A stretch of DNA of 17,762 nucleotides. It comes from an uncultured Oscillospiraceae bacterium (GTDB lineage Bacteria; Bacillota; Clostridia; Oscillospirales; Acutalibacteraceae). Location: positions 1 through 17,762 of the forward strand of contig USQH01000020.1 of NCBI GenBank assembly GCA_900556765.1. The letters run 5' to 3'. Of the stretch, positions 1 to 8,136 are shown piece after piece. Made by a program: the position numbers and the translations under genes. The first letter of the stretch is position 1, and every line of letters starts with the position of its first letter. The notes below the pieces were generated by a model. The model searched no databases. It saw only the letters and a list, made by a program, of their open reading frames with translations, and was not told where the DNA came from.

Positions 1-552
1 TTCATTTTAACGTCTCGACCGATATATTACAATAAACGCTCCGTAGAACACGGCCGGCCATTCAGACACAAAAGCGCTGACAAATACGGAGCTTCGATCT
101 GTAAAAAGCACATATTGAGCCGAAAATTTGAAAAGCCGTCTTTAATCAGGCTACCATTCAATGAAAAAATAACAGTTTTTTGACGAGGAATAAAATTTTG
201 TGGTATAATGTAAATGTTATGAAAAATATTATAAATTAACGGTGATAAAACGGTAAAAATAAAACCTGACACCATCGTGAACGGGAAAATCAGTTTTTTT
301 GAAAAAGTGACGATGATATTACTATATTTTTTCGGGGCGAAAGTGATTTCCATGCACGTTCATAAGCAAAGCTTTGTTCAGTCCGACACCATCTAAAGGC
401 CGAGTGACTTATCGGAAAGCAAACACGTGTATTTTACATGACAGACGATATCTTTCCCCAAAAAGTGTCTGCACATCACGGACAAAAAATCAGTATCGTA
501 TTTTTATGTGCCGCAAATCATAACTTGATTAAAATTAAAAGGAGGAAATACT
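1..552. other. Gene-poor AT-rich intergenic region
   Basis: No convincing gene was found here. A 108-codon frame on the minus strand (27-353) lacks a ribosome binding site and recognisable motifs and has AT-rich composition, so it is left out. A plus-strand frame at 235-396 has no ATG near its beginning and no Shine-Dalgarno. The stretch does contain a well-spaced plus-strand promoter (180-209), which may serve the hydrolase gene through a leader of about 340 bases. Confidence 0.5.
180..209 (+). promoter_or_regulatory. Sigma-A-type promoter, TTGACG-N18-TATAAT
   Basis: The -35 TTGACG (180-185) and -10 TATAAT (204-209) are separated by 18 bases. Only one base departs from consensus. The next plus-strand gene starts at 553, so a transcript from here would carry a leader of about 340 bases with no obvious riboswitch fold that I could recognise. 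The promoter could instead serve a short RNA. Confidence 0.55.
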
Positions 553-1524
553 ATGAACAAATCATCTAAAAAAATAGTGCAACTAACCGGAATTGCAGTA
601 GGTGCTGTCGCGGCAGTATCGCTGTCCGCATATATCACCACAAAGTATCTTGTCAACACGGCTCTTGACCGCGAAATGCCGAAATTTATGAAAAAGGCAG
701 ATAAGCTTATTTCCGGCACAAAGTCCGACAAAGGCTTTTTGGAGAAAGTTGAAGAGACATCAAAACAACTCGAAGAGCACGATAACGAAACGGTAGAAAT
801 AATCAGCCACGACGGTGAAAAGCTGGTCGGTCACTTTATTCCGTGTGAAAATGCAAAAAGAGTTATTATTGCAGTCCACGGATGGCGCTCCTCATGGCAC
901 AAGGATTTCGGAATGGTCTCCGATTTCTGGCACAACAATAATTGCAGCGTGCTTTACGTTGAGCAGCGCGGTCAAAACAACAGCGGCGGCGAATATATGG
1001 GTTTCGGTCTCACCGAACGTTTTGACTGCCTTGATTGGATAACATGGGTAATAGGCCGCTGCGGAAACGATATGCCCATATATCTTGCAGGGGTTTCAAT
1101 GGGAGCGGCTACCGTTTTGATGGCGTCAGGACTTGAACTGCCGGCAAACGTACACGGAATAATGGCTGATTGCGGTTTTACGTCGCCGAGCGCTATTTGG
1201 AAACACATTGCACGGAAAAATCTGCACGTCGTTTACGGAATACGCGGAGCCATCGCCGATGCGTTGTGCAGGCAAAAAATACTCATGGGTTCCGGCGATT
1301 ATTCCACCGTTGACGCCCTCAGAAATTCGCATGTACCCGTTATGTTCATTCACGGAGCAAACGACCACTTCGTTCCGGTTGAAATGACTTTTGAAAACTA
1401 TGCCGCGTGCGCAGCACCAAAGCAACTGCTGATCGTCCCCGGAGCCGATCACGGTATGAGTTATTACGTTGAACCTGATAAATACGAAGCGCTGGCTAAA
1501 GAATTTTGGGCTAAGTATGATTAA
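553..1524 (+). CDS. Membrane-anchored alpha/beta hydrolase
   Basis: This 323-residue serine hydrolase belongs to the alpha/beta-hydrolase superfamily. An N-terminal hydrophobic helix (about residues 8-34), preceded by lysines, looks like an uncleaved membrane anchor. The catalytic domain follows from about residue 80. The oxyanion-side HGW lies at 109-111, the nucleophile elbow GVSMG places Ser182, Asp271 sits in GANDHFVP and His300 in GADHG, giving a complete triad. The arrangement matches bacterial hydrolases of the BAAT/dienelactone-hydrolase-like or monoglyceride-lipase-like type; the substrate cannot be read from sequence. An AGGAGG box stands 7 bases before the ATG at 553. The gene is monocistronic, with a terminator directly downstream, and is convergent with gpmI. 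The fold is secure; the specific activity is unknown. Confidence 0.88.
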   Translation: MNKSSKKIVQLTGIAVGAVAAVSLSAYITTKYLVNTALDREMPKFMKKADKLISGTKSDKGFLEKVEETSKQLEEHDNETVEIISHDGEKLVGHFIPCENAKRVIIAVHGWRSSWHKDFGMVSDFWHNNNCSVLYVEQRGQNNSGGEYMGFGLTERFDCLDWITWVIGRCGNDMPIYLAGVSMGAATVLMASGLELPANVHGIMADCGFTSPSAIWKHIARKNLHVVYGIRGAIADALCRQKILMGSGDYSTVDALRNSHVPVMFIHGANDHFVPVEMTFENYAACAAPKQLLIVPGADHGMSYYVEPDKYEALAKEFWAKYD

Positions 1525-1562
1525 ACTATAAATATATTTGTTGATATATTCAACATAAAAAA

Positions 1563-1617
1563 CGAGTGTTTTTGAACGGTCTGAGAGCCGTATGCAAACA
1601 CTCGATTTTTTTGCTTT
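1563..1617 (+). terminator. Rho-independent terminator of the hydrolase gene
   Basis: A perfect 9-bp stem (CGAGTGTTT at 1563-1571 with AAACACTCG at 1596-1604) encloses a loop with a small inner ACGG/CCGT pairing. It is followed on the plus strand by a run of seven T's and then GCTTTTTT. It lies about 40 bases after the hydrolase stop codon. Confidence 0.85.
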
Positions 1618-1637
1618 TTTCATGCTTTGTAATTAAA

Positions 1638-1676
1638 ATATGCACCCCAAAATTTCAACACTTTTGAGGTGCATAT
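1638..1676 (-). terminator. Terminator of the glycolytic operon
   Basis: ATATGCACC (1638-1646) pairs with GGTGCATAT (1668-1676), and an inner CAAAA/TTTTG extends the stem. Read on the minus strand it is followed by TTTTAATT, a moderate U-run. It lies just downstream of the gpmI stop codon and faces the hydrolase terminator, so the two convergent units are insulated from each other. Confidence 0.65.
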
Positions 1677-1722
1677 CATTAACAGGCAATTATAATTATC
1701 TATTGGCCCTACCGATATCGGT

Positions 1723-3258
1723 TCAGTCGACGATGATCGACTTGCCGTCCATCTCGCTCGGTTGCTCCATGCCCATAATTTTCAGCATGGTAGGAGCAAT
1801 GTCGCACAGTCTGCCGCCCTCGCGGAGCTTGCAGTCCATTCCAATAACCGTGAACGGTACGGGATTGGTGGTGTGTGCAGTGAACGGGGTGCCGTCGGTG
1901 TCGATCATGCGGTCGGCATTGCCGTGGTCGGCGGTCAGCAACATTACGCCGCCCATTTTAACGGTCGAATCGGCGACTCTGCCGACGCAGGCGTCGACCG
2001 TCTCGACTGCTTTGACTGCCGCCTCAAACACGCCGGTGTGACCGACCATGTCGCAGTTGGCAAAGTTGAGGATAACAACATCGTATTTGCCGCTTTCGAT
2101 CGCTTCGCAAACCTTGTCGCAAACGGGCACGGCACTCATCTCCGGCTGAAGATCGTAGGTAGCGACCTTCGGAGAAGCAACCAGTATTCTGTCCTCGCCG
2201 TCAAACTGCTTTTCAACGCCGCCGTTAAAGAAGAAAGTGACGTGAGCGTATTTCTCGGTTTCGGCGATACGAAGCTGAGTTTTTCCGTTTTTGGCGAGGT
2301 ACTCGCCCATGGTATTGGCCAGCGACTGCGGCTTAAATGCGACTTCGACATTGGGCATGGTAGCGTCGTACTGAGTCATGCAGACGTAGTAAACGTCGAG
2401 CTTGCCGCCGCGGCGCTCAAATCCGGTAAAATCGGGGTCAACAAATGTGCGTGTAATCTCGCGGGCGCGGTCGGGGCGGAAATTGAAGAAGATCACGCTG
2501 TCTCCGCTCGCAATGCGTTTTGTGCCGTCAACAACGGTCGGCAAAACAAACTCGTCGGTGAGGAACTTGCCGTCCTCGTCCTTGACCGTGTACGACTCGC
2601 GCACGGCTGCCGCGGCGTCGGCGGTGTGGTTACCCTCGCCGTATACCAGCGCGGCATACGCCTTGCCCACTCTGTCCCAGCGGTTGTCGCGGTCCATGCC
2701 GTAGAAGCGACCCATTACGGTAGCAATTTTTCCGACGCCGATCTCGGCAAGACGCTTGTTCGCGGCGTCAATAAAGTCGGCGGCGCTTGCCGGCGGCACG
2801 TCGCGTCCGTCAAGCAGAGCGTGAATATAAACTTCGCTCAGTCCGGCGCGCTTTGCCATCTCAACCAGACCGTACATATGCTCGATATGGCTGTGAACGC
2901 CGCCGTCGGAGAGCAGTCCCATCAGGTGCAGGGCGCTGCCGTTTTTCTTGCAGTTTTCAACGGCGCCGAGGAATGCCTCGTTCTTATCGAACTCGCCCTC
3001 GTTTGCCGCCTTGGTAATGCGGGTCAGCTCCTGATAAACGACGCGACCGGCGCCGATATTGGTATGACCGACCTCGCTGTTGCCCATCTGACCGTCCGGC
3101 AGACCGACATCCATGCCGGAAGCGCCGATCTGAGTGGTCGGGTTCTCGGCAAATATCTTGTCCAGACGCGGGGTGGACGCCGCCTCAATGGCGTTGCCCT
3201 TTGCTCCGGGATTGATACCGAAGCCATCCATAATAGTTAAAACCAACGGTTTTTTCAT
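1723..3258 (-). CDS. gpmI: 2,3-bisphosphoglycerate-independent phosphoglycerate mutase
   Basis: The enzyme interconverts 3- and 2-phosphoglycerate in glycolysis and gluconeogenesis, using a phosphoserine intermediate and two metal ions (Mn). It is 511 residues, normal for this alkaline-phosphatase-superfamily enzyme. Metal ligand Asp11 lies in MDGFG, the catalytic serine is Ser61 in GNSEVGHTNIGAG, DGRDVPP is at 150-156 and the C-terminal LTADHGNAD supplies further metal ligands. I chose the ATG at 3258: an AAGGA box is 9 bases upstream of it, whereas the in-frame ATG at 3267 directly abuts that box with no spacing. It is the last gene of the pgk-tpiA-gpmI operon, 33 bases after tpiA. Nothing odd is seen; identification is secure. 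Confidence 0.96.
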   Translation of the reverse strand: MKKPLVLTIMDGFGINPGAKGNAIEAASTPRLDKIFAENPTTQIGASGMDVGLPDGQMGNSEVGHTNIGAGRVVYQELTRITKAANEGEFDKNEAFLGAVENCKKNGSALHLMGLLSDGGVHSHIEHMYGLVEMAKRAGLSEVYIHALLDGRDVPPASAADFIDAANKRLAEIGVGKIATVMGRFYGMDRDNRWDRVGKAYAALVYGEGNHTADAAAAVRESYTVKDEDGKFLTDEFVLPTVVDGTKRIASGDSVIFFNFRPDRAREITRTFVDPDFTGFERRGGKLDVYYVCMTQYDATMPNVEVAFKPQSLANTMGEYLAKNGKTQLRIAETEKYAHVTFFFNGGVEKQFDGEDRILVASPKVATYDLQPEMSAVPVCDKVCEAIESGKYDVVILNFANCDMVGHTGVFEAAVKAVETVDACVGRVADSTVKMGGVMLLTADHGNADRMIDTDGTPFTAHTTNPVPFTVIGMDCKLREGGRLCDIAPTMLKIMGMEQPSEMDGKSIIVD

Positions 3259-3291
3259 ACTGTTCATTCCTTTTTGATAATAGGCGTAAAA

Positions 3292-4059
3292 TTACTTGCT
3301 TGCTGCCTTGACGATGATGGAGAAGTCTTCGGCCTTGAGAGACGCTCCGCCGATGAGTCCGCCGTCGACATTGACCTTGGAAACCAGCTCGTCGGCGTTC
3401 TTTGCGTTCATCGAGCCGCCGTACTGAATGGTCAGAGTCTCTGCAGCATCGTTGCCGTAAACGGATGCGACGGTCTGACGGATGACCGCGCAGACCTCCT
3501 CGGCCTGCTCTGCGGTAGCGGTCTTGCCAGTGCCGATGGCCCATACAGGCTCGTAGGCGATGATGATCTTGTCAAGCTGCTCCTTGGTGATACCGCCGAG
3601 AGCGATCTTTACCTGCATGGCGACCAGCTCGTTGGTAACGCCCTGCTCGCGCTGCTCGAGCATCTCGCCGACGCAGACGATAGCGGTCAGACCGGCGTTG
3701 ACAGCGGCAAGAGTGCGCTTGTTAACGGTAACATCAGTCTCGCCGAAGTATTGACGGCGCTCGCTGTGACCGGTGATGACGTATTTAACGCCCATTGCGG
3801 CGAGCATATCGGCGCTGACCTCTCCGGTGTAGGCACCGGAATGTTCCCAGTGGCAGTTTTCGGCGCCGATCTCGATATTGGAACCTTTTGCGGCGTCCAG
3901 AGCTGCGCAGATGTCAACATAAGGCACGCACAGAACAACCGAGCAGTCGGCGTCCTTTACGAGCGGCTTCATTTCGTTAATGAGCGCGGTGGTCTCCGCG
4001 GGGGTCTTGTTCATTTTCCAGTTGCCGGCGATTACCGCCTTGCGTACAGCTTTATTCAT
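3292..4059 (-). CDS. tpiA: Triose-phosphate isomerase
   Basis: This cytosolic glycolytic enzyme interconverts dihydroxyacetone phosphate and glyceraldehyde 3-phosphate. The 255-residue length is standard. The substrate-binding AGNWKMN (Asn13, Lys15), catalytic His98 in TGHSERR, catalytic Glu170 in AYEPVWAIGTGK (which also starts the flexible loop 6) and the phosphate-binding GGS and GLIGGASL motifs are all present. An AAGGAG box lies 10 bases before the ATG. It is the middle gene of the minus-strand glycolytic operon, separated from pgk by 74 bases containing a 12-bp hairpin, which might give it different mRNA stability from pgk. Identification is secure. Confidence 0.97.
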   Translation of the reverse strand: MNKAVRKAVIAGNWKMNKTPAETTALINEMKPLVKDADCSVVLCVPYVDICAALDAAKGSNIEIGAENCHWEHSGAYTGEVSADMLAAMGVKYVITGHSERRQYFGETDVTVNKRTLAAVNAGLTAIVCVGEMLEQREQGVTNELVAMQVKIALGGITKEQLDKIIIAYEPVWAIGTGKTATAEQAEEVCAVIRQTVASVYGNDAAETLTIQYGGSMNAKNADELVSKVNVDGGLIGGASLKAEDFSIIVKAASK

Positions 4060-4082
4060 TGTAATATAACTCCTTCACAGTA

Positions 4083-4115
4083 GGAAAGCATACCGCTGAA
4101 AAGGGTATGCTTTCC
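4083..4115 (-). other. Intercistronic hairpin between pgk and tpiA
   Basis: A perfect 12-bp inverted repeat (GGAAAGCATACC at 4083-4094, GGTATGCTTTCC at 4104-4115) has a 9-base loop. No U-run follows on the minus strand; the tpiA ribosome binding site comes next instead. It is therefore more likely an mRNA processing or stability element than a terminator, although partial attenuation after pgk cannot be excluded. Confidence 0.7.
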
Positions 4116-4133
4116 GAATTTTGTATAATCTGA

Positions 4134-5348
4134 TCAGTTTTTGTCGTCCATTGCGGCAATGCCGGGCAGTTCCTTGCCTTCCAGGAACTCCAGAGAAGCG
4201 CCGCCGCCGGTGGAGATGTGGCTCATCTTGTCACCGTAGCCAAGGTTGTTGACAGCAGCAGCGGAATCGCCGCCGCCGATAATGGTAACGGCGTCGGTCT
4301 CGGCAAGAGCCTTTGCGACAGCCTTGGTGCCGTTGGCGAGAGCGGGGTTTTCGCTGACGCCCATCGGGCCGTTCCAAACGACCGTCTTAGCCGATTTAAC
4401 AGCGTCGGCAAACATTTCGGCGGTCTTGGGTCCGATGTCGAGGCCCATCCAGTCGGCGTCGATCTCATCGGAGGGGAATACCTTTGTCTCGATCGGAGCG
4501 TCGATAGGATCGGGGAAGCCCTTTGTAGCTACGTTGTCGACCGGCAGGAGAATCTGAACGCCCTTTTCCTTTGCCTTTTTGAGCATTTCGCGGCAGTAGT
4601 CGATCTTTTCGTTGTCGACGAGCGACTGACCGACATGGTGCCCCTGAGCGACCAGGAATGTATAACTCATGCCGCCGCCGATGATAAGCGTATCAGCCTT
4701 GTTAAGCAGGTTCTCGATAACCAGCAGCTTGTCGGCAACCTTTGCGCCGCCGAGGATGCATACAAAAGGACGCTCGGGGTTGTCAACGGCGTTGCCGAGG
4801 AACTTAAGCTCCTTGCCGATGAGGTAGCCAACGGCAGCCTCGTCAACGTAATCAACTACGCCGACGGTCGAGCAGTGAGCGCGGTGAGCGGCGCCGAAAG
4901 CGTCGTTTACGAATATATCGGCGAGGGAGCCGAGCTCCTCGCTGAATGTGGCAATATTCTTTGTCTCCTCAGCGCGGTAGCGTGTGTTCTGGAGCAGTAC
5001 GACGTCGCCGTCCTTCATAGCTGCGACGGCTGCTTTTGCGTTTTCGCCGACGACATTGTCGTCAGCGGCAAATACGACCTCTTTGCCGAGCAGCTCGGAC
5101 AGGCGCTTTGCGACTGGAGCGAGGGAAAGCTCGGGCTTAGGCTCGCCCTTCGGCTTGCCGAGATGGGAGCAGAGGATGACCTTTGCGCCGTCGGCGATGA
5201 GCTTTTTGATGGTGGGCAGAGCGGCGACGATGCGGTTTTCATCGGTGATCACGCCGGCTTTGAGCGGAACATTAAAATCGCAGCGAACGAGAACTCTTTT
5301 GCCGCTGACTTTCAGATCGTCAACGGTCTTCTTGTTGATTGCTGTCAT
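4134..5348 (-). CDS. pgk: Phosphoglycerate kinase
   Basis: The enzyme transfers the acyl phosphate of 1,3-bisphosphoglycerate to ADP, the first ATP-yielding step of lower glycolysis. At 404 residues it has the usual two-domain length. Recognisable motifs are VRCDFNVPL near residue 21, SHLGKPKG near residue 61, the hinge-region GGAKV, the nucleotide-binding GGGDSAAA and the C-terminal STGGGASLEFLEG. The ATG at 5348 is preceded by AAGGAAGG at 8 bases. It is the first gene of the pgk-tpiA-gpmI operon, with a good promoter at 5426-5454 and phased repeats in the leader that could be regulatory. gapA and eno are not adjacent in this window. Identification is secure. Confidence 0.97.
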   Translation of the reverse strand: MTAINKKTVDDLKVSGKRVLVRCDFNVPLKAGVITDENRIVAALPTIKKLIADGAKVILCSHLGKPKGEPKPELSLAPVAKRLSELLGKEVVFAADDNVVGENAKAAVAAMKDGDVVLLQNTRYRAEETKNIATFSEELGSLADIFVNDAFGAAHRAHCSTVGVVDYVDEAAVGYLIGKELKFLGNAVDNPERPFVCILGGAKVADKLLVIENLLNKADTLIIGGGMSYTFLVAQGHHVGQSLVDNEKIDYCREMLKKAKEKGVQILLPVDNVATKGFPDPIDAPIETKVFPSDEIDADWMGLDIGPKTAEMFADAVKSAKTVVWNGPMGVSENPALANGTKAVAKALAETDAVTIIGGGDSAAAVNNLGYGDKMSHISTGGGASLEFLEGKELPGIAAMDDKN

Positions 5349-5385
5349 GAATTTTACCTTCCTTTTTATATAATATAATGTAAAA

Positions 5386-5420
5386 CATATTTAGCGCATA
5401 TTCAGCGCATTTTTGCACAT
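5386..5420 (-). repeat. Helically phased short repeats in the pgk leader
   Basis: Read on the minus strand, ATGTGCA, ATGCGCT, ATGCGCT and ATG follow one another with starts 10, 11 and 11 bases apart (ending at 5420, 5410, 5399 and 5388). They lie just downstream of the pgk promoter's -10 box, where a repressor could sit on one face of the helix. No regulator family is assigned. Confidence 0.45.
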
Positions 5421-5425
5421 TTAAT

Positions 5426-5454
5426 ATTCTACCCGAAATACGCCGCATTTTCAA
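5426..5454 (-). promoter_or_regulatory. Promoter of the pgk-tpiA-gpmI operon
   Basis: On the minus strand a -35 TTGAAA (5454-5449) and -10 TAGAAT (5431-5426) are separated by exactly 17 bases. Each hexamer is one base off consensus or close to it. Transcription would begin near 5419, giving a leader of about 70 bases before the pgk ATG. Confidence 0.75.
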
Positions 5455-5693
5455 GTATAAAGCATAATAAAAGACAAAAATTTAACAATCTTGTTTATTT
5501 ATGCTGTTTACGGCGTTCTTTGCACGCTCGCCATATGGACAAAAGACGGTTGTTTATACTATATTCGGCTGTCATCGGCGTAACCGAGAGCGAATGGAAA
5601 ACATATCGGCGGTATCGAATAAACGGTATGAGCCGTATCGTACCGGAATAAAGTCGGGCTACAAACATATCGGCAACACAAAGCAGTTAAAAT

Positions 5694-5738
5694 AAACGAG
5701 CAGACTCAAGTAATTGTTTGAGTCTGCTCGTTTTTGCT
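5694..5738. terminator. Bidirectional terminator hairpin
   Basis: A perfect 16-bp stem (5694-5709 with 5718-5733) has an 8-base loop. The plus strand continues in TTTTTGCTTT and the minus strand in TTTATTTT, so it could act both ways. On the minus strand it lies downstream of the condensation-domain gene, which ends at 5859, and is its likely terminator. No supported plus-strand gene precedes it. Confidence 0.75.
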
Positions 5739-5858
5739 TTAATTATAATCTATAATCAACTGTTTATCCTACGGCTTTTTTCGCTGCCGTAAGAATGTGC
5801 GCCGCACTTTGTCTTTTTTGACGCTCTTTTACACTTTTGACAAAGGATATTGCGGCAA

Positions 5859-7214
5859 TTATTTACGGCGCTTTCCTCCGAGACGGTCGGCAATCGCCGC
5901 AGGCGTAACATCGGTGTCATCGGCAATCATTTCGCACACTTTTATGTATACGTCCGCCAGCTCTTTCATCTTTTTCTCGGTGAATTTGCGAGTCTGATAA
6001 TTCACGCGCAGCATTATACCGTCGCTGTTTTCAAACATTGCAACGTACATTTGGTGCGGCAAATTGACCACCGGCAGCATACTCGTTCTGATATTATCGC
6101 CGTTTTTCATTGCGCCGTATTCCATCGTACTGAACAGCATCCAGCCGTGGTTAAAATTGAACAGGTGCTTTATCGGCTCCTTGTAGGAAAGGGGAACCTG
6201 CTCGCCCATGGGCAGCCGTCCGTGAGTAAGGCACTTAAGAGCCTCGGCGTATGCCTTGCGTATCACGTCGTGCATCGGCTCGTTTTCGAGCACGCCGATA
6301 TCGTAAAAGACGGGCACGGTATTCATCATACAGCCGATCGTCTTTTTCAATACAGCGTCGCGTCTGCCGTGCGTCATCGAATAAATGCAGAAATTTTCCT
6401 TGCCGCTGACAACATAGGTCGTAACGGCGGCAATAGTCATCATAAGCGACTGTGTTGAGCAGCGACACTCCTTTGCAAGCGCGGAAAGCTTGCCGTAAAG
6501 CTCGCCGCCGATCCTGATCGGCAGAGCGGCGCAGTCGCCTTTATGAGCGCGGTAGCCGGCGGGAAAGCTGTACTTTCGCTGATGATTGTACGCACGACAC
6601 CAGAATTTACGGTCGTCATTATGATTTTCCGACTCGGAGTATGCCTTTTGCGTCTCAAAATGGCGCAGTATTGAGTATTCCTTTGCGGGAGCGCTCGGCT
6701 CGTCGCCGGCAGCGACCTCGGTATATGCGGCTTTTATCCGCTCAAAAATGAGTTTAACGCTGTACCCGTCAATAAGACTGTGATAAAAGCGCATGACAAG
6801 CGCACAGCCGTTATTTTCCTCAATTCTGACCAACTTTGCACAGTAAAGCGGGCAGTCGTATTTACCAATGCCCCACTCGTCAAATTCGGACAAACGCGTG
6901 GTCAGATCATCAAACTCAGCCATATCACGAACGGTCAGTCGATTAAGATGCTCATATTCCACATCGGCAATGTACTGACGTATACCGTGTGACGTCTTCA
7001 CCGCGCGCAGGCGCAGCGAGTCGTTATGTGCAATAAGGTGGTTAAAAGCGCGCTCAAGCGCATCTGCGTCAGCGTCGCGCTCAACCAACACATACATTCC
7101 GAGTATGTTATTCTCTCTCGTTTTGCGAGGCTCGATCGAGAACATCTCCGCCCACCGAATCAATGACTGTGCCGCGCTGAGGCGGTAAAGGGTTTTGCCG
7201 CTGTACTTACTCAT
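5859..7214 (-). CDS. Stand-alone condensation-domain (NRPS C-domain-like) protein
   Basis: This 451-residue protein belongs to the CoA-dependent acyltransferase/condensation superfamily. Near the N-terminus LSAAQSLIRW (12-21) resembles the C1 region and HNDSLRLR (63-70) a C2-like region. The catalytic motif HHxxxDG appears as YHSLIDG (144-150), keeping the second His (145), Asp149 and Gly150. MMNTVPVFYDIG resembles the C5 region. The length equals one full C domain, and no adenylation, thiolation or thioesterase domain is fused or encoded nearby. The ATG at 7214 has a TAGGAG box 9 bases upstream, and a perfect-consensus promoter lies at 7298-7326. The gene is monocistronic. Such stand-alone proteins can esterify or amidate carrier-bound or CoA-bound acyl groups; the substrates here are unknown. 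The first His of the motif is Tyr, which is tolerated in the superfamily. Confidence 0.85.
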   Translation of the reverse strand: MSKYSGKTLYRLSAAQSLIRWAEMFSIEPRKTRENNILGMYVLVERDADADALERAFNHLIAHNDSLRLRAVKTSHGIRQYIADVEYEHLNRLTVRDMAEFDDLTTRLSEFDEWGIGKYDCPLYCAKLVRIEENNGCALVMRFYHSLIDGYSVKLIFERIKAAYTEVAAGDEPSAPAKEYSILRHFETQKAYSESENHNDDRKFWCRAYNHQRKYSFPAGYRAHKGDCAALPIRIGGELYGKLSALAKECRCSTQSLMMTIAAVTTYVVSGKENFCIYSMTHGRRDAVLKKTIGCMMNTVPVFYDIGVLENEPMHDVIRKAYAEALKCLTHGRLPMGEQVPLSYKEPIKHLFNFNHGWMLFSTMEYGAMKNGDNIRTSMLPVVNLPHQMYVAMFENSDGIMLRVNYQTRKFTEKKMKELADVYIKVCEMIADDTDVTPAAIADRLGGKRRK

Positions 7215-7297
7215 ATTCTGACTCTCCTATCGGTCGCCGCGTATCCGTTCCCCTATCCGCAAAAACTCGGTATGGCCGAACACTGCATAATAGAAAA

Positions 7298-7326
7298 ATT
7301 ATACCAGTTGATTGAAAACCTGTCAA
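7298..7326 (-). promoter_or_regulatory. Perfect-consensus promoter of the condensation-domain gene
   Basis: On the minus strand TTGACA (7326-7321), 17 bases, TATAAT (7303-7298): both hexamers and the spacing match consensus exactly. It drives the gene starting at 7214 with a leader of about 75 bases. Confidence 0.85.
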
Positions 7327-7399
7327 GCAAAGTATATGGCGGAGCATAAGGCTAAATGGCAAATTGACCGAAAAAAAGCATTGAAAACAAATTTAAATA

Positions 7400-8098
7400 T
7401 TATTTAAACTCGCTGTTTTTGACAACTCGGCCCTCTTTGGCGCGCAGGGCTGCAACCAACTGCTCGCCGGTGCGGACTCGGTGGTTAAAAGCGATACCGC
7501 CCTTAGCATCCTTAAGCCATGTTGTACCGTGATTATCGGTGCCGGCGGTGTATGCAAGTCCCAGCTCACGCATCTTTTTCTCCGCCAGTTCATCGGCGTT
7601 GCCGTCGTTATGCGCGTTGTATATCTCCAGACCGTCAAGCGCAGTCAAATCCATTTTAACAGCGTTTTTCGGGATATAATCGCGGTCGCGGTAAGGATGG
7701 GCATGACTTGAAAAGCCGCCGTAGCGGCGCACACGCTCGCAAAGCTCCTCGATCGGTATACTGCACATATCGGGATTTTGCAGTAAAAAGTCAAGGTCGA
7801 TGCCGTAAAAAAGCACCTCCTGAGCCATTCCGTAGCCTTCCTCGATGCCGAAAAGGAGGTCAAAATCCAACTCATCGGCTACCTTTTTTGCCTCGGTGTA
7901 GGTATCCCAATAGCAGTGCATCTTGCCCGCCCAGTCAAGTCCGTCGGGCACGCAGTTGTAGCCACGCAGAAAATGGTTTGTTATCGCAAATCCTGCGTAA
8001 CCCGCCTCCTTGTAGGCGCGCACCATGTCGATCAGAGGCGAAACGGCACAACGGCTGCATTCATTTGAATGAACGTGCAGATCGTATAAATATTCCAT
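7400..8098 (-). CDS. PHP-domain metal-dependent phosphoesterase
   Basis: This 232-residue protein is built almost entirely of a PHP domain, the polymerase and histidinol phosphatase-type TIM-like barrel that hydrolyses phosphoesters with a metal cluster. Metal-ligand motifs are visible in order: DLHVHSNEC (residues 6-14), ITNHFLRG, a glutamate in GIEEGYGM, SHAHPYRD and the C-terminal AGTDNHG. The ATG at 8098 is preferred: a GGGAG box is about 9 bases upstream, while an adjacent in-frame TTG at 8101 is the alternative. It follows the esterase-like gene by 38 bases and is probably co-transcribed. Small PHP proteins act on nucleotides or histidinol phosphate; no histidine genes are near, so the substrate is open. 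Confidence 0.88.
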   Translation of the reverse strand: MEYLYDLHVHSNECSRCAVSPLIDMVRAYKEAGYAGFAITNHFLRGYNCVPDGLDWAGKMHCYWDTYTEAKKVADELDFDLLFGIEEGYGMAQEVLFYGIDLDFLLQNPDMCSIPIEELCERVRRYGGFSSHAHPYRDRDYIPKNAVKMDLTALDGLEIYNAHNDGNADELAEKKMRELGLAYTAGTDNHGTTWLKDAKGGIAFNHRVRTGEQLVAALRAKEGRVVKNSEFK

Positions 8099-8136
8099 CA
8101 AAACAATCTCCCTGTAAGATTAAAATAGGTCGTTTT

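Noticed and set aside
27..353. 108-codon minus-strand frame
   Set aside because: It has no ribosome binding site, no family motif and AT-rich composition, and it overlaps a good opposite-strand promoter.
235..396. Plus-strand frame reading NGKISFFEKVTMILLYFFGAKV after the promoter at 180-209
   Set aside because: It would need an ATT start, has no Shine-Dalgarno, and its internal GTG and ATG starts lack one too; too weak to call.
1711..1722. Perfect 12-base palindrome ACCGATATCGGT beside the gpmI stop
   Set aside because: Too short and without a loop or U-run to be a terminator; a better hairpin lies at 1638-1676, so it is likely incidental.
1762..3240. 492-codon plus-strand frame opposite gpmI
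   Set aside because: This is a shadow of the secure gpmI gene, caused by its GC-biased third positions; no matching protein family or start signals. The same applies to the long plus-strand frames opposite tpiA and pgk.
5501..5695. 64-codon plus-strand frame ending just before the bidirectional terminator
   Set aside because: Its position before a terminator is suggestive, but there is no ribosome binding site at its ATG and no recognisable motif; an inner ATG at 5594 has only a weak GAGAG. Two AAACATATCGG repeats here (about 5598 and 5663) are probably chance.
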